Below, piece after piece: positions 26,281 through 33,945 of a stretch of 39,700 nt of DNA. This DNA is from JTS-RE94 sp041750795 (lineage in GTDB: Bacteria; Planctomycetota; Planctomycetia; Pirellulales; PALSA-1355). The stretch lies in contig JBGSYQ010000215.1 of assembly GCA_041750795.1 (NCBI GenBank), forward strand, positions 1-39,700, in the 5' to 3' direction. The first letter of the stretch is position 1. Each line of letters starts with the position of its first letter. The position numbers and the translations under genes were made by a program. The notes beneath the pieces are model-generated. The model saw only the letters and a program-made list of their open reading frames with translations, was not told the origin of the DNA and searched no databases.

Positions 26281-27753
26281 CTAGTTTTCGTGCACATGGA
26301 GTTGGCTGCCGTCTGTTCCGTCGATGCGGATCAAGCGGTCCGGGTTCTGGTACTGAGCAACAAGGTATCGCGTCAGATCGACCTGCAGGGCTTGCAGCTC
26401 GCGCAGAAATCGGTGCCGCTCTTCGTTTTCGCCGTGCATGTGTTCAAGTTCCGCGAGCTGCATTTGTCGCCGATGCGCCAACTGTTGATTGTGATCGGCC
26501 TCGGTTCGTGCACTGTCGCCGTCGTGCTGGACCTGCAGCAATCGTTGTTCGTGCTCGGCTTGGTCGCGTTGCATTTCGCGGCGTGTGGTTTCGCGCTCGG
26601 CCTCGCGTTCCAGCTTCAGGTCGGCGAGCTCCTGTGTCTGTCGCTCGGTTTCGGCTTCGAGCCGTAGCGCGGTGCGCTTCTCGATGGCATCGTCGTGCAT
26701 GGATTGCAGCTTGGCCGATGCGACGTATCCGCGATACACGACTTTGTTGATACGATAGCCGATCCGTTCTGCGCGGCCGGTCAGGTTCGCATACTCGCCA
26801 AGTTCGCTCAAATTGTTAGTTGCTTCCTTGAATTCCTCGAAGGATCGCGCGGCGGCAAAACTAATGACGTCGGCTGACAGGGCGTTGATAAAGTCGGCAA
26901 TCGGATCGTGTGTTTCGTCGAGCATCTTCTCCACGTCGTCCAGTTCGAAGAAGACCATCAACTGCACGACCAACAGGGCGTCGTCCGCCGTGCGTACGTC
27001 CGCGACGTCGAAGTACATTTGGTCGGGGATCACGCGCAGTTTCGTGAATCGCAACGCCCTGGGCGCTTTATGCTTGGGGTCGTTTGGGTCGGCTCCGTGC
27101 CAACTAAACTTGTGCAACCATTCATTGGCCTGCGGAACATACTGCGCAGGACCGCGCAAGACACGCCGACTGACCGTCTCGTCGGCCTCGCGCCGATATA
27201 TGACCAGTACATGATGGGCATCGACCGGCGTTGCATCCTCGACTGTGATCGATTCGTGCCTGTCCGGGTGAAACCATAGGTCGACCGGTCCACGCAGATG
27301 CTCGGTGCGGCCGTCGAGAAAACGAACCACTAGGTATTGATGTGCCTCGGCGTTGTGCCGCCTGAGCGTGTCCAGTCGCTGCAGCCACTCGTTCGCCACC
27401 GGCATGTACTGGGCAGGACCGTACAGCACGCGGCGGCTTACGCTTGCGTCCGCCTGTCGTTGATAGACGAGCACGGCCTGATTGGCGTCGATCGTCTCGA
27501 TGTCGTGAATCGTGATCGAGTCGTGCTCGATCGGATTGTACCAGAGTTCGGCCGGCCCGCGCACATGCTCGGTACGGCCATCCAGGAGTTTTACCACGAG
27601 ATACTGGTGCGGCTCAGCTCGATAGCGACGCAGGGGTTCGATGCGCTCTCGAATCAGCAGCAGCCGCTTCGGGCCATTGACGAATCGCACGTCCCCTCTG
27701 GCATTCCAAACCGCCACGCGATTGCCACGCCGTATTGTTCGCACCCTGATCAT
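26281..27753 (-). CDS. Major vault protein-like protein (short, bacterial)
   Basis: The 490-residue protein has the order of parts seen in major vault protein (MVP). Residues 1-220 hold beta repeats with the MVP-type motif GP-xx-(Y/L)-x-x-P: FVNGPKRLLL, VRGPAELWYNP, LYGPAQYMP, LRGPVDLWFHP, LRGPAQYVP. They include an 89-residue internal duplication (HQYLVVKLLDGRTEH / HQYLVVRFLDGRTEH). Residues about 235-360 resemble the SPFH-fold shoulder, with FDVADVRTADDALLVVQL and VFFELDD paralleling MVP's ITIETADHARLQLQL and WHFEL. Residues about 365-470 are a charged coiled coil like the cap helix. It is far shorter than eukaryotic MVP (about 860-890). Alternative: a divergent band-7 protein. Start chosen at ATG 27753; ATG 27768 is possible. 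Confidence 0.75.
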   Translation of the reverse strand: MIRVRTIRRGNRVAVWNARGDVRFVNGPKRLLLIRERIEPLRRYRAEPHQYLVVKLLDGRTEHVRGPAELWYNPIEHDSITIHDIETIDANQAVLVYQRQADASVSRRVLYGPAQYMPVANEWLQRLDTLRRHNAEAHQYLVVRFLDGRTEHLRGPVDLWFHPDRHESITVEDATPVDAHHVLVIYRREADETVSRRVLRGPAQYVPQANEWLHKFSWHGADPNDPKHKAPRALRFTKLRVIPDQMYFDVADVRTADDALLVVQLMVFFELDDVEKMLDETHDPIADFINALSADVISFAAARSFEEFKEATNNLSELGEYANLTGRAERIGYRINKVVYRGYVASAKLQSMHDDAIEKRTALRLEAETERQTQELADLKLEREAERETTRREMQRDQAEHEQRLLQVQHDGDSARTEADHNQQLAHRRQMQLAELEHMHGENEERHRFLRELQALQVDLTRYLVAQYQNPDRLIRIDGTDGSQLHVHEN

Positions 27754-27777
27754 TGATCCAATTCCCATCAATTGTGA

Positions 27778-28623
27778 TTAGTTTCCTCTGACGAACCAAT
27801 GACGGAACGGCCTGATAGTTCGTTCGACATTACTGGTATCCAGCACTGCGAACGTCACGCTGAGGAAATGATCGCCGAACTTTCCTGCGTCCAATAACTC
27901 GGCGGCGAATAGCTCTGCGATCTCGGCGGGCTCATTCTGAAAGACTCCGCACCCCCAGGCACCGAGGATCAGATGTTGGTATTCGTGGTGCGCCGCCAAG
28001 GCCAGGACCCTTGTGATTCGATTGGCCATCGTGGGGCGAATCAGCTCCATTTTCTCCGGTTCGTTCCTCTTGACGGCGCCGGCGTTGACGGCCGGTGCGG
28101 TGAGAATGCTCAACGTATACGGCTGCGCGAGCAAGGCGCCATCATCATCTCTGAACACCGGAACATCGGGGCTGACGATCATGTGGTCGGTGTACAGTGC
28201 TGTGCCACAGGCGCGGTTGGAGTCGTAGTAGTCATTCCTGGTCAAGAGCGACGCGTGCAGGGCAGACGAGCGAGCCAGGCTTTCCTCCTGCGCCTGACTT
28301 CCACCGAGGAATCCCCCACCGGGATTTAATGCCGATGCAAAGTTCAGGCACAACGTGCTGACACGGCCTCGTTCAAAGACCACGCGGCGCGCAGCAGACA
28401 AAGTCGTCTCGTTTGTTACTTCGAACGTTGTCTTGCTGGCGCGCTGTTGGAACGATCTCTCAAGTCCCTCTGAATCGAGCGGCCCGTAGAGCCGCGTGGC
28501 GTTCAGGCAGTCGGAGACTTGCTTGCCAATGTCGATGCGACGGCCATCGACGGCCTCATACCAGCCGCGTGCGACGAGCTCCACGGTTTCCTTGGCCAGT
28601 TGCGCCCGGTCGTTGCGATTCAT
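27778..28623 (-). CDS. TIGR02452-type microbial PARG (macrodomain glycohydrolase)
   Basis: The 281-residue protein belongs to the TIGR02452/DUF2263 group of bacterial-type poly(ADP-ribose) glycohydrolases. The PARG signature GGG-x7-QEE is intact: GGG at 102-104 and QEE at 112-114 in NPGGGFLGGSQAQEESLARSS. A macro-type ILTAPAVNAGA segment and LILGAWGCGVFQNEP follow, forming the ADP-ribose pocket in relatives. Expected activity: hydrolysis of ADP-ribose-ribose bonds, releasing ADP-ribose, or removal of related modifications. ATG 28623 has GGGAGGA 9 nt upstream. It starts 13 nt after pncA and ends 24 nt before the vault-like gene, so co-transcription is very likely. Confidence 0.92.
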   Translation of the reverse strand: MNRNDRAQLAKETVELVARGWYEAVDGRRIDIGKQVSDCLNATRLYGPLDSEGLERSFQQRASKTTFEVTNETTLSAARRVVFERGRVSTLCLNFASALNPGGGFLGGSQAQEESLARSSALHASLLTRNDYYDSNRACGTALYTDHMIVSPDVPVFRDDDGALLAQPYTLSILTAPAVNAGAVKRNEPEKMELIRPTMANRITRVLALAAHHEYQHLILGAWGCGVFQNEPAEIAELFAAELLDAGKFGDHFLSVTFAVLDTSNVERTIRPFRHWFVRGN

Positions 28624-28636
28624 GGCGAGATCCTCC

Positions 28637-29233
28637 CTAGGCGATCGTGGCTCCAGCAGCCCGCATTTGATCCAGCGCTCGCTGTTGATCGCCTTCATAC
28701 AAATTCACTGCGCGGATGCCCTCAGCTATAACTGTCGTACGGAATCCCAAATCGAGGGCATCCAGCACGGTAGATTTCACGCAGTAGTCCGTAGCAAGCC
28801 CCATGACATCGACTTCGTCCATACCGCGACTGCGCAAATAGTTTTTCAACTCTGTCGAGCCGCGTCGTGCGTTGTCAAAGAAACCGCTATAGCTATCCAG
28901 GTTGGGATCGATTCCCTTACGAACGACACGCCGAATGGAGGCCACGTTCAAGCCAGGGGCGAATTCCGCGCCTCGCGTCCCTTGTACGCAATGATCGGGC
29001 CAGAGAATCTGCTCGATGCCGTCGACTTCGACAATGTCGCCGACACGGTGGCCGGGATGTTGGCTGGCGAAGGATTTGTGATCGGCCGGATGCCAATCCT
29101 GCGTGGCAACGACGCACGAGTAGTCAGGCATCCGCCGATTCGCGACGGAGATTACCTGGTCGCCACGAGGCACCGCCAATGCACCTCCCGGCAGAAAGTC
29201 GATTTGCAGGTCAATCAGGAGTAAGGCTTTCAT
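28637..29233 (-). CDS. pncA: Nicotinamidase
   Basis: The 198-residue protein is a cysteine-hydrolase nicotinamidase converting nicotinamide to nicotinate. The catalytic triad is visible as Asp8 (IDLQIDF), Lys106 (VRKG) and Cys151 (TDYCVKS). Metal ligands Asp46 and His48 (QDWHP) and His81 (WPDHCVQ) are present. Length matches the family. It lies 45 nt after nrtR, and its product is the substrate of PncB, encoded in the other operon carrying the same operator. Nicotinamide released by KptA or by ADP-ribosyl transfer would be recycled here. Confidence 0.96.
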   Translation of the reverse strand: MKALLLIDLQIDFLPGGALAVPRGDQVISVANRRMPDYSCVVATQDWHPADHKSFASQHPGHRVGDIVEVDGIEQILWPDHCVQGTRGAEFAPGLNVASIRRVVRKGIDPNLDSYSGFFDNARRGSTELKNYLRSRGMDEVDVMGLATDYCVKSTVLDALDLGFRTTVIAEGIRAVNLYEGDQQRALDQMRAAGATIA

Positions 29234-29278
29234 CGGTGGAATCCTGCGCGCCGTTCGCGTCCGGCTCGTTCTCGGTTT

Positions 29279-29968
29279 CTAGATCTCGAAATTTAATCCC
29301 TGCCGGGTCAGCCGGTCGTACCGTCGTTTGTCGAATCGGTAGAGCCGCGCTGCGCGGTGGGCGACGTCCTTTTCGATTTCCTTGGTTTCCTGAACGATTT
29401 CCATGCCTAGCACCTTCTTGCGAAAGTTTCGCTTGTCGAGCTCGCGATCGAGGATCACTTCGTACAGGTGCTGAAGCTGACGCAACGTGAATTTCTCCGG
29501 CAGCAGCTCGAAGCCGATGGGCTGATATCTCACCTTGCGCTTCAATCGGTCGTGCGCTGCTTCCAGAATCTTGGCATGATCGAACGCCAGCCCGGGCAGA
29601 TCGTTCACCGAAAACCACGCAGCATTGCGGGCGTCGGTGCTGGCGTGCACGTCGTGCCCTGCCAATTTCACCAAGGCGTAGTAGGCCACAGTCACCACGC
29701 GCTCGCGCGGGTCGCGATCGAGGTCGCCGAACGTGTAGAGCTGCTCCAGGAAGATGTCCTTGAGCCCGGTTTCCTCCTGCAACTCGCGACGTGCGGCGTC
29801 GGACAGGGTCTCGTCGACGCGCACAAATCCACCCGGCAGCGCCCATTGACCCTCGAAGGGCTTCAGATCACGCTGAATGAGCATGACTTTCAGGTCCTCG
29901 TCGTCGAGAGCGAACACGACGATATCCACGGTTAATGCCGGGCGGGCGAATTCGTAAGTCTTGGCCAT
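29279..29968 (-). CDS. nrtR: NrtR, Nudix-type repressor of NAD metabolism
   Basis: The 229-residue protein has an N-terminal Nudix domain (box GGFVRVDETLSDAARRELQEETGL split at about residues 49-60 and 61-72, fully canonical) and a C-terminal winged helix (FTLRQLQHLYEVILD...RNFRKKVLG). This is the NrtR architecture. Known NrtR proteins bind palindromic operators at NAD biosynthesis genes and are released by ADP-ribose. Because the Nudix box is intact, residual hydrolase activity is possible. ATG 29968 gives the family N-terminus; an in-frame ATT two codons upstream lies nearer to the GAGGAG site. First gene of its operon, behind two matching operators. Confidence 0.94.
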   Translation of the reverse strand: MAKTYEFARPALTVDIVVFALDDEDLKVMLIQRDLKPFEGQWALPGGFVRVDETLSDAARRELQEETGLKDIFLEQLYTFGDLDRDPRERVVTVAYYALVKLAGHDVHASTDARNAAWFSVNDLPGLAFDHAKILEAAHDRLKRKVRYQPIGFELLPEKFTLRQLQHLYEVILDRELDKRNFRKKVLGMEIVQETKEIEKDVAHRAARLYRFDKRRYDRLTRQGLNFEI

Positions 29969-29989
29969 GGCAATGTCTCGTACTCCTCT

Positions 29990-30036
29990 TAGTGTTCCAT
30001 CGACACTATTATGGTGTTCCATTTACACTAAGTCAA
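29990..30036 (-). promoter_or_regulatory. nrtR operon promoter with two NrtR-type operators
   Basis: The minus-strand promoter is -35 TTGACT (30036-30031), 17-nt spacer, -10 CATAAT (30013-30008). One operator (30012-30030, TGGTGT-N7-ACACTA) fills the spacer. The other (29990-30008, TAGTGT-N7-ACACTA) covers the expected start site. Their centres are 22 bp apart, about two helical turns, so dimers could bind the same face. The same dyad precedes pncB. Confidence 0.85.
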
Positions 30037-30097
30037 GTGATCGCGAGTTTTTTGCCGGAATCTGCTAGGTAAACAATGCCCTGGGCTCGTCCAGCCG

Positions 30098-32083
30098 TTA
30101 ACGTGATGTGGTCAGTTCGGCCAACTCGCGCTCGAAGCCGCCCGATAGGATGGGGAAGCGACACCAGGTCTTCGGATCCAGGTTCTTGTCGTCGACGTGG
30201 AACGACGGAGCATAACGCTCGCGCTTCCACTGGTTTCGACTCCAAAGCTGAAAGAACCGGCGGACCCAGGCCGTCAGTTGCGGCTGAGAGTATTGTTCGA
30301 ACTGTACGGCGACGGCCGCCAGCACCTCGGCCGGCGAGCGCTTTTCGCCGATCGCCTGATCTTCGATCGCATCTAGCAAATCGTACGGCATGAGATCTGC
30401 TTCGTCCGTTTGAGCGGCCGCCTGCGGACGCAGTTCGGCCGTGGGCGGCAGTTCGTTGACGAAGTGCAATGCGGGAATCGGCCCCAGGTCAAGGGGACCT
30501 TTCTGCTCCATCCAGACGAGCCACTTGCGCAAGAACGCTTTGTCGATTCCCGCGATGGGACTGATACCACCGCAGGTATCTCCATCCATGGTCGCGTAAC
30601 CGACGGCCGCTTCGGAGCGGTTGCTGGTGGCCAGCAGCAACGCATTATTCACGTTGGCCAGCAACCATGCGCCGGGGCCACGCACTCTCGCCTGGATATT
30701 TTGCAGCGTCACGTCATCGCGCTCCCAGTCAAGCGTGCGTCCCAGCGCCGCCTCGATCTTGCTGAGGTAGCTCGCAGTGATGTCCTCGACGTCAAGCTCG
30801 TAGTGCCTGGCCGAAACGGCCTCGGCAACGGTTCGAGCCGCATACCGCGTTGTCTCGGAACTATGCCTGGTTGCTTGATAGACCGTTGTCAGCAGTTGCT
30901 GTGTGAGGTCCGCTGCCGCGTGCTGCGTTGACCGAGCCGGCGCGGAAATGCCGGTCGAATTGCGAAAGGTTTCCACTCCGATTTCCGCGATCGCCAATTT
31001 GATCATCGTGGCCACCAGGCAAGTCACGGCTGCCGAATCGGCGCCGCCGCTCAGCGAAACGACGAATCCCTGCGAATGACTCTTACGAAGATAGTCGAAC
31101 AATCCCAACGCGATTGCGCGAGTGAATTCCTCCTCCTGCACATGTCGGTTCTGTTCCCAGGATTGCGGTTTCGCGATTACTGGAACTGGCCGTGCCGCAG
31201 GCAGGTCAAAGTCAACGTGTACGACGCATGCGGAGTCGTGAACGAGCAGCGGTTCGTAGCTTGTGGACTGCACGCGGCGCATGCGCGTGGCATCGATGTC
31301 GACGACCGTGTCGCAAATGGTGACTCTCTGGAAGCTCAGTCGAGGGCCGCGTGCCACGACTTCGCCGCGCGTACCGATTAACGTTTGACCGTCGTAGATA
31401 ACCCTGCCGGCCTCGTTGCCGACCAGGTTGCTGTAAACGTACGTGACGCCGAACGCGCGAGACGCCTCGGAGACCAGTCTCTGGCGAACGTCCGTTTTTC
31501 CAAAAGCGAAGTGGCTGGCGCTGGGATTGAAAATGACGTCCGCGGCCAGCCTGGCGTGTCCTGCGGCGGGTCGATCGGCCACCCAGGCGTCTTCACAGAT
31601 TTCGACGCCGAGGCGAATGCCGCCCACGTCGAACAACAAGTCTCCGATGGGCACTGTCTCGCCGACAAACTCGATCGTGGTGACCGTGTCGGCAGGCCAC
31701 GGCTTGAACCAGCGTGGTTCGTAATGCAGGCCGTCGCCCGCCAAACGCTGTTTGGCGGTGAAGCCTTGCAACTGCCCGTCGACCAGCATGGCGCAGGCAT
31801 TGTAGATTGCGCCGGCATACGCTAACGGCAATCCCAGCGATACGACCATTCCGCTCGTCTTGGGAACGATCTCAGCCAGCACCCGCTCTGCCATCCGCAA
31901 CACCGCTGGAGAAAAGAAGGCGTCCTCGCAACCGTAGCCCGTCACGCAGAGCTCGGGCAGGCAAAGCGCGCTCACGCCGCGCGAGCGTGCCTCGTCAATC
32001 GCCGCCAGAATATGCTCAGTGTTTCCATCCCAGTCTAGTGGCGTTTGGTTCAATGCGGCCGCGGCAACATGAATCAGCTTCAT
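30098..32083 (-). CDS. nadE: Glutamine-dependent NAD+ synthetase
   Basis: The 661-residue protein has a nitrilase-type glutaminase domain with Glu44 (LPELCVTGY), Lys111 (AKQRL) and Cys163 (VEICEDAW), then an ATP-pyrophosphatase synthetase domain with P-loop SGGADSAA (about residue 345) and the TSNRSE and GDTCGGISPIAGI substrate segments. It amidates nicotinate adenine dinucleotide to NAD+ using glutamine. Its ATG overlaps the pncB stop (ATGA), indicating translational coupling. Together with PncA and PncB it gives the Preiss-Handler route; the middle enzyme NadD is not in this window. Confidence 0.96.
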   Translation of the reverse strand: MKLIHVAAAALNQTPLDWDGNTEHILAAIDEARSRGVSALCLPELCVTGYGCEDAFFSPAVLRMAERVLAEIVPKTSGMVVSLGLPLAYAGAIYNACAMLVDGQLQGFTAKQRLAGDGLHYEPRWFKPWPADTVTTIEFVGETVPIGDLLFDVGGIRLGVEICEDAWVADRPAAGHARLAADVIFNPSASHFAFGKTDVRQRLVSEASRAFGVTYVYSNLVGNEAGRVIYDGQTLIGTRGEVVARGPRLSFQRVTICDTVVDIDATRMRRVQSTSYEPLLVHDSACVVHVDFDLPAARPVPVIAKPQSWEQNRHVQEEEFTRAIALGLFDYLRKSHSQGFVVSLSGGADSAAVTCLVATMIKLAIAEIGVETFRNSTGISAPARSTQHAAADLTQQLLTTVYQATRHSSETTRYAARTVAEAVSARHYELDVEDITASYLSKIEAALGRTLDWERDDVTLQNIQARVRGPGAWLLANVNNALLLATSNRSEAAVGYATMDGDTCGGISPIAGIDKAFLRKWLVWMEQKGPLDLGPIPALHFVNELPPTAELRPQAAAQTDEADLMPYDLLDAIEDQAIGEKRSPAEVLAAVAVQFEQYSQPQLTAWVRRFFQLWSRNQWKRERYAPSFHVDDKNLDPKTWCRFPILSGGFERELAELTTSR

Positions 32084-33555
32084 GGCGCTGTCTCCAATTT
32101 TGCCTGCCTCGCCTGATGAACCATGGCATCGCGCAGTTCGTGGAGACCGATATCCAGCCCGACGGGGTATTCGTGCGGATTCATGAAGCGGCGAATCGTC
32201 GGGTGCAAGCGGCTCAACTGGTTGCTCGCCCGGTCGCGGATGGTCGCCAATGTGTCGCTTCCCGAGGTGATTTCGCCGTTGCGAAACACGGGGGTTAACA
32301 AGTCCACTGCGTGTGCCTTGCCTGCCAGTCTCTTCTGACGTGTTGGATCCCTTACGTCCACGATGATGCCTCTGGGATCGACGCCTAGCGTTTCGTCATA
32401 GATCATGTCGCCGATGAAGCCATCGTCGCATTCATACCGTCGCAGTTGCAGAATTCCTGGGATCGACGTCTTGATGGCCTGCTCGGAGAGTTTCACTTTG
32501 GGTTGCCAGCGACCGTCGGCGCATTTGAGCGCGCCCAGTTTGTACACTCCCCCCAGGGCCGGTTGATCGTGTGCCGTGATCAATTTGGTGCCCACGCCCC
32601 AGACGGCAATCTGTGCACCTTGGGCTCGCAAGTTCTCGATGACGTGTTCATCCAGATCGTTCGAGGCAACAATGCCGGCCTCGGGGAAGCCCGCTTCATC
32701 GAGGATCTTGCGCGCTTCGATACTGAGATAGGCCAGATCGCCCGAATCGAGGCGAATTCCGACCATCTCGTGGCCTGACTTGCGGAGCCTTCTGCCGACT
32801 TCAACTGCCTGCCGCACGCCATCGAGCGTGTCGTAGGTATCCACCAGGAAAACGCAGTTGTTCGGCATGGCGGCCGCGTATTGTTCGAAGCTCTCGGCCT
32901 CGGTATCGAACGACATCACCCAGCTATGGGCGTGCGTTCCCTTGACGGGAATACCGAACAGCTTTCCAGCCAGCACGTTGGAGGTGGCCGCGCAACCGCC
33001 GATGTATGCCGCGCGGCTGGCGGATAGAGCACCGTCAATTCCTTGGGCGCGTCGCAAGCCAAATTCCAACACCTCGCCCCCTGCTGCTGCGCAAATGCGG
33101 GATGCCTTGGTGGCAATGAGCGTTGGAAAATTGATGATGTTCAGCAGCGGTGTTTCCAGCAATTGGCATTGTAGGATGGGTCCGCGTACGCGAACCAGCG
33201 GTTCGTGACCAAACGCTACGGTGCCCTCGGGCATGGCATCGACGCTGACCGTCCATTTAAGTTCCGCCAGATAGCTGAGAAAATCGTCGTCAAACAGCGG
33301 CCGGCCATCGTTCCCGCTGAGCGTCCGCAAGTACGAGATATCCGTTTGGTCGAAACGGACACTCCCCAAAAATTCGAGCGCCAGCCCTAGACCGGCCGCG
33401 ATCGCATAGCCGCCGGCAAAGGGCGGTTTGCGGAAGAACAAGTGAAACACAGCCTCCTGATCGGCACGGCCAACTTTCCAGTAGCCATAGGCCATGGTGA
33501 GCTGATAAAGGTCCGTGAGCAGTGCCAACCGCGGTCGATACAGTTCATCAAGCAT
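32080..33555 (-). CDS. pncB: Nicotinate phosphoribosyltransferase
   Basis: The 491-residue protein matches nicotinate phosphoribosyltransferase: LLTDLYQLTMAYGYW, FRKPPFAGGYAIAAGL, FGLRRAQGIDGALSASRAAYIGG (about residues 165-190), VKGTHAHSWVMSF, VDTYDTLDGV, RLDSGDLA and WGVGTKLITA. It makes nicotinate mononucleotide from nicotinate and PRPP. ATG 33555 has AAAGG 8 nt upstream. It heads the pncB-nadE operon, which carries a perfect NrtR-type dyad in its promoter. Confidence 0.96.
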   Translation of the reverse strand: MLDELYRPRLALLTDLYQLTMAYGYWKVGRADQEAVFHLFFRKPPFAGGYAIAAGLGLALEFLGSVRFDQTDISYLRTLSGNDGRPLFDDDFLSYLAELKWTVSVDAMPEGTVAFGHEPLVRVRGPILQCQLLETPLLNIINFPTLIATKASRICAAAGGEVLEFGLRRAQGIDGALSASRAAYIGGCAATSNVLAGKLFGIPVKGTHAHSWVMSFDTEAESFEQYAAAMPNNCVFLVDTYDTLDGVRQAVEVGRRLRKSGHEMVGIRLDSGDLAYLSIEARKILDEAGFPEAGIVASNDLDEHVIENLRAQGAQIAVWGVGTKLITAHDQPALGGVYKLGALKCADGRWQPKVKLSEQAIKTSIPGILQLRRYECDDGFIGDMIYDETLGVDPRGIIVDVRDPTRQKRLAGKAHAVDLLTPVFRNGEITSGSDTLATIRDRASNQLSRLHPTIRRFMNPHEYPVGLDIGLHELRDAMVHQARQAKLETAP

Positions 33556-33573
33556 CGTGGCGCCTTTCTTTTC

Positions 33574-33607
33574 TTAGTGTCTTGTATACACTAACATGCG
33601 GCGCGTC
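33574..33607 (-). promoter_or_regulatory. pncB promoter with NrtR-type operator
   Basis: A perfect dyad TTAGTGT-N7-ACACTAA lies at 33574-33594. On the minus strand, TTGACG (33607-33602) is a plausible -35, with TACAAG after 17 nt or TATACA after 15 nt as -10, both inside the dyad. Binding there would block the promoter. The half-sites are identical to those at the nrtR operon. Confidence 0.82.
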
Positions 33608-33667
33608 AATTCGACTTCACAAAAAAATAAGTCTTTCGTGGCCACTCGGGATTTGGCTAGTTCCGGC

Positions 33668-33824
33668 CTAGCAGGCTGTTGAAGAATTCGACTGCCTGCG
33701 ACATCGCATGGATGCGATGACAGAATAGCGACGTAAGTCGTTATTCTGCGAGCCGTGCGAAGCTTTGCTTCGCACTTGGCGAGGTTGAAAAATGCCACGA
33801 CGGCATTTTTCAACGGGCTGCTAG
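33668..33824. repeat. 157-bp MITE-like element with four internal hairpins
   Basis: Terminal inverted repeats are CTAGCAGGCTGTTGAA (33668-33683) and TTCAACGGGCTGCTAG (33809-33824), with two mismatches; the outer CTAG may be the target duplication. The interior is almost entirely hairpins: CATCGCAT/ATGCGATG, AGAATAGCGAC/GTCGTTATTCT, GTGCGAAGC/GCTTCGCAC and GAAAAATGCC/GGCATTTTTC. It has no coding capacity. It lies about 60 bp upstream of the pncB promoter. Confidence 0.85.
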
Positions 33825-33895
33825 ACGGCGACCGCAATGGGCGACGAGTTACGGTGCTTCGGGCCGATACGCCGAGGCGCGATGTCAGTCGCTTC

Positions 33896-33939
33896 AAAAA
33901 ATAGCCCCGAGGGCCAGACTCTCATCCAGCCCTCGGGGC
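33896..33939 (-). terminator. Rho-independent terminator of the slipin-like gene
   Basis: On the minus strand GCCCCGAGGGC pairs perfectly with GCCCTCGGGGC (11 bp, 14-nt loop), followed by TATTTTTT. It begins 7 nt past the stop codon and insulates the gene from the MITE and the pncB promoter. Confidence 0.93.
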
Positions 33940-33945
33940 TTCTCG

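Noticed and set aside
25686..29968. Operon considered as a DarTG-type or other toxin-antitoxin defence module
   Set aside because: No ADP-ribosyltransferase toxin is present, and the macrodomain protein is of the PARG (TIGR02452) type under NAD-metabolism control.
33574..33897. 107-residue minus-strand frame upstream of pncB
   Set aside because: It is a reading through the MITE hairpins and the NrtR-type operator, not a gene.
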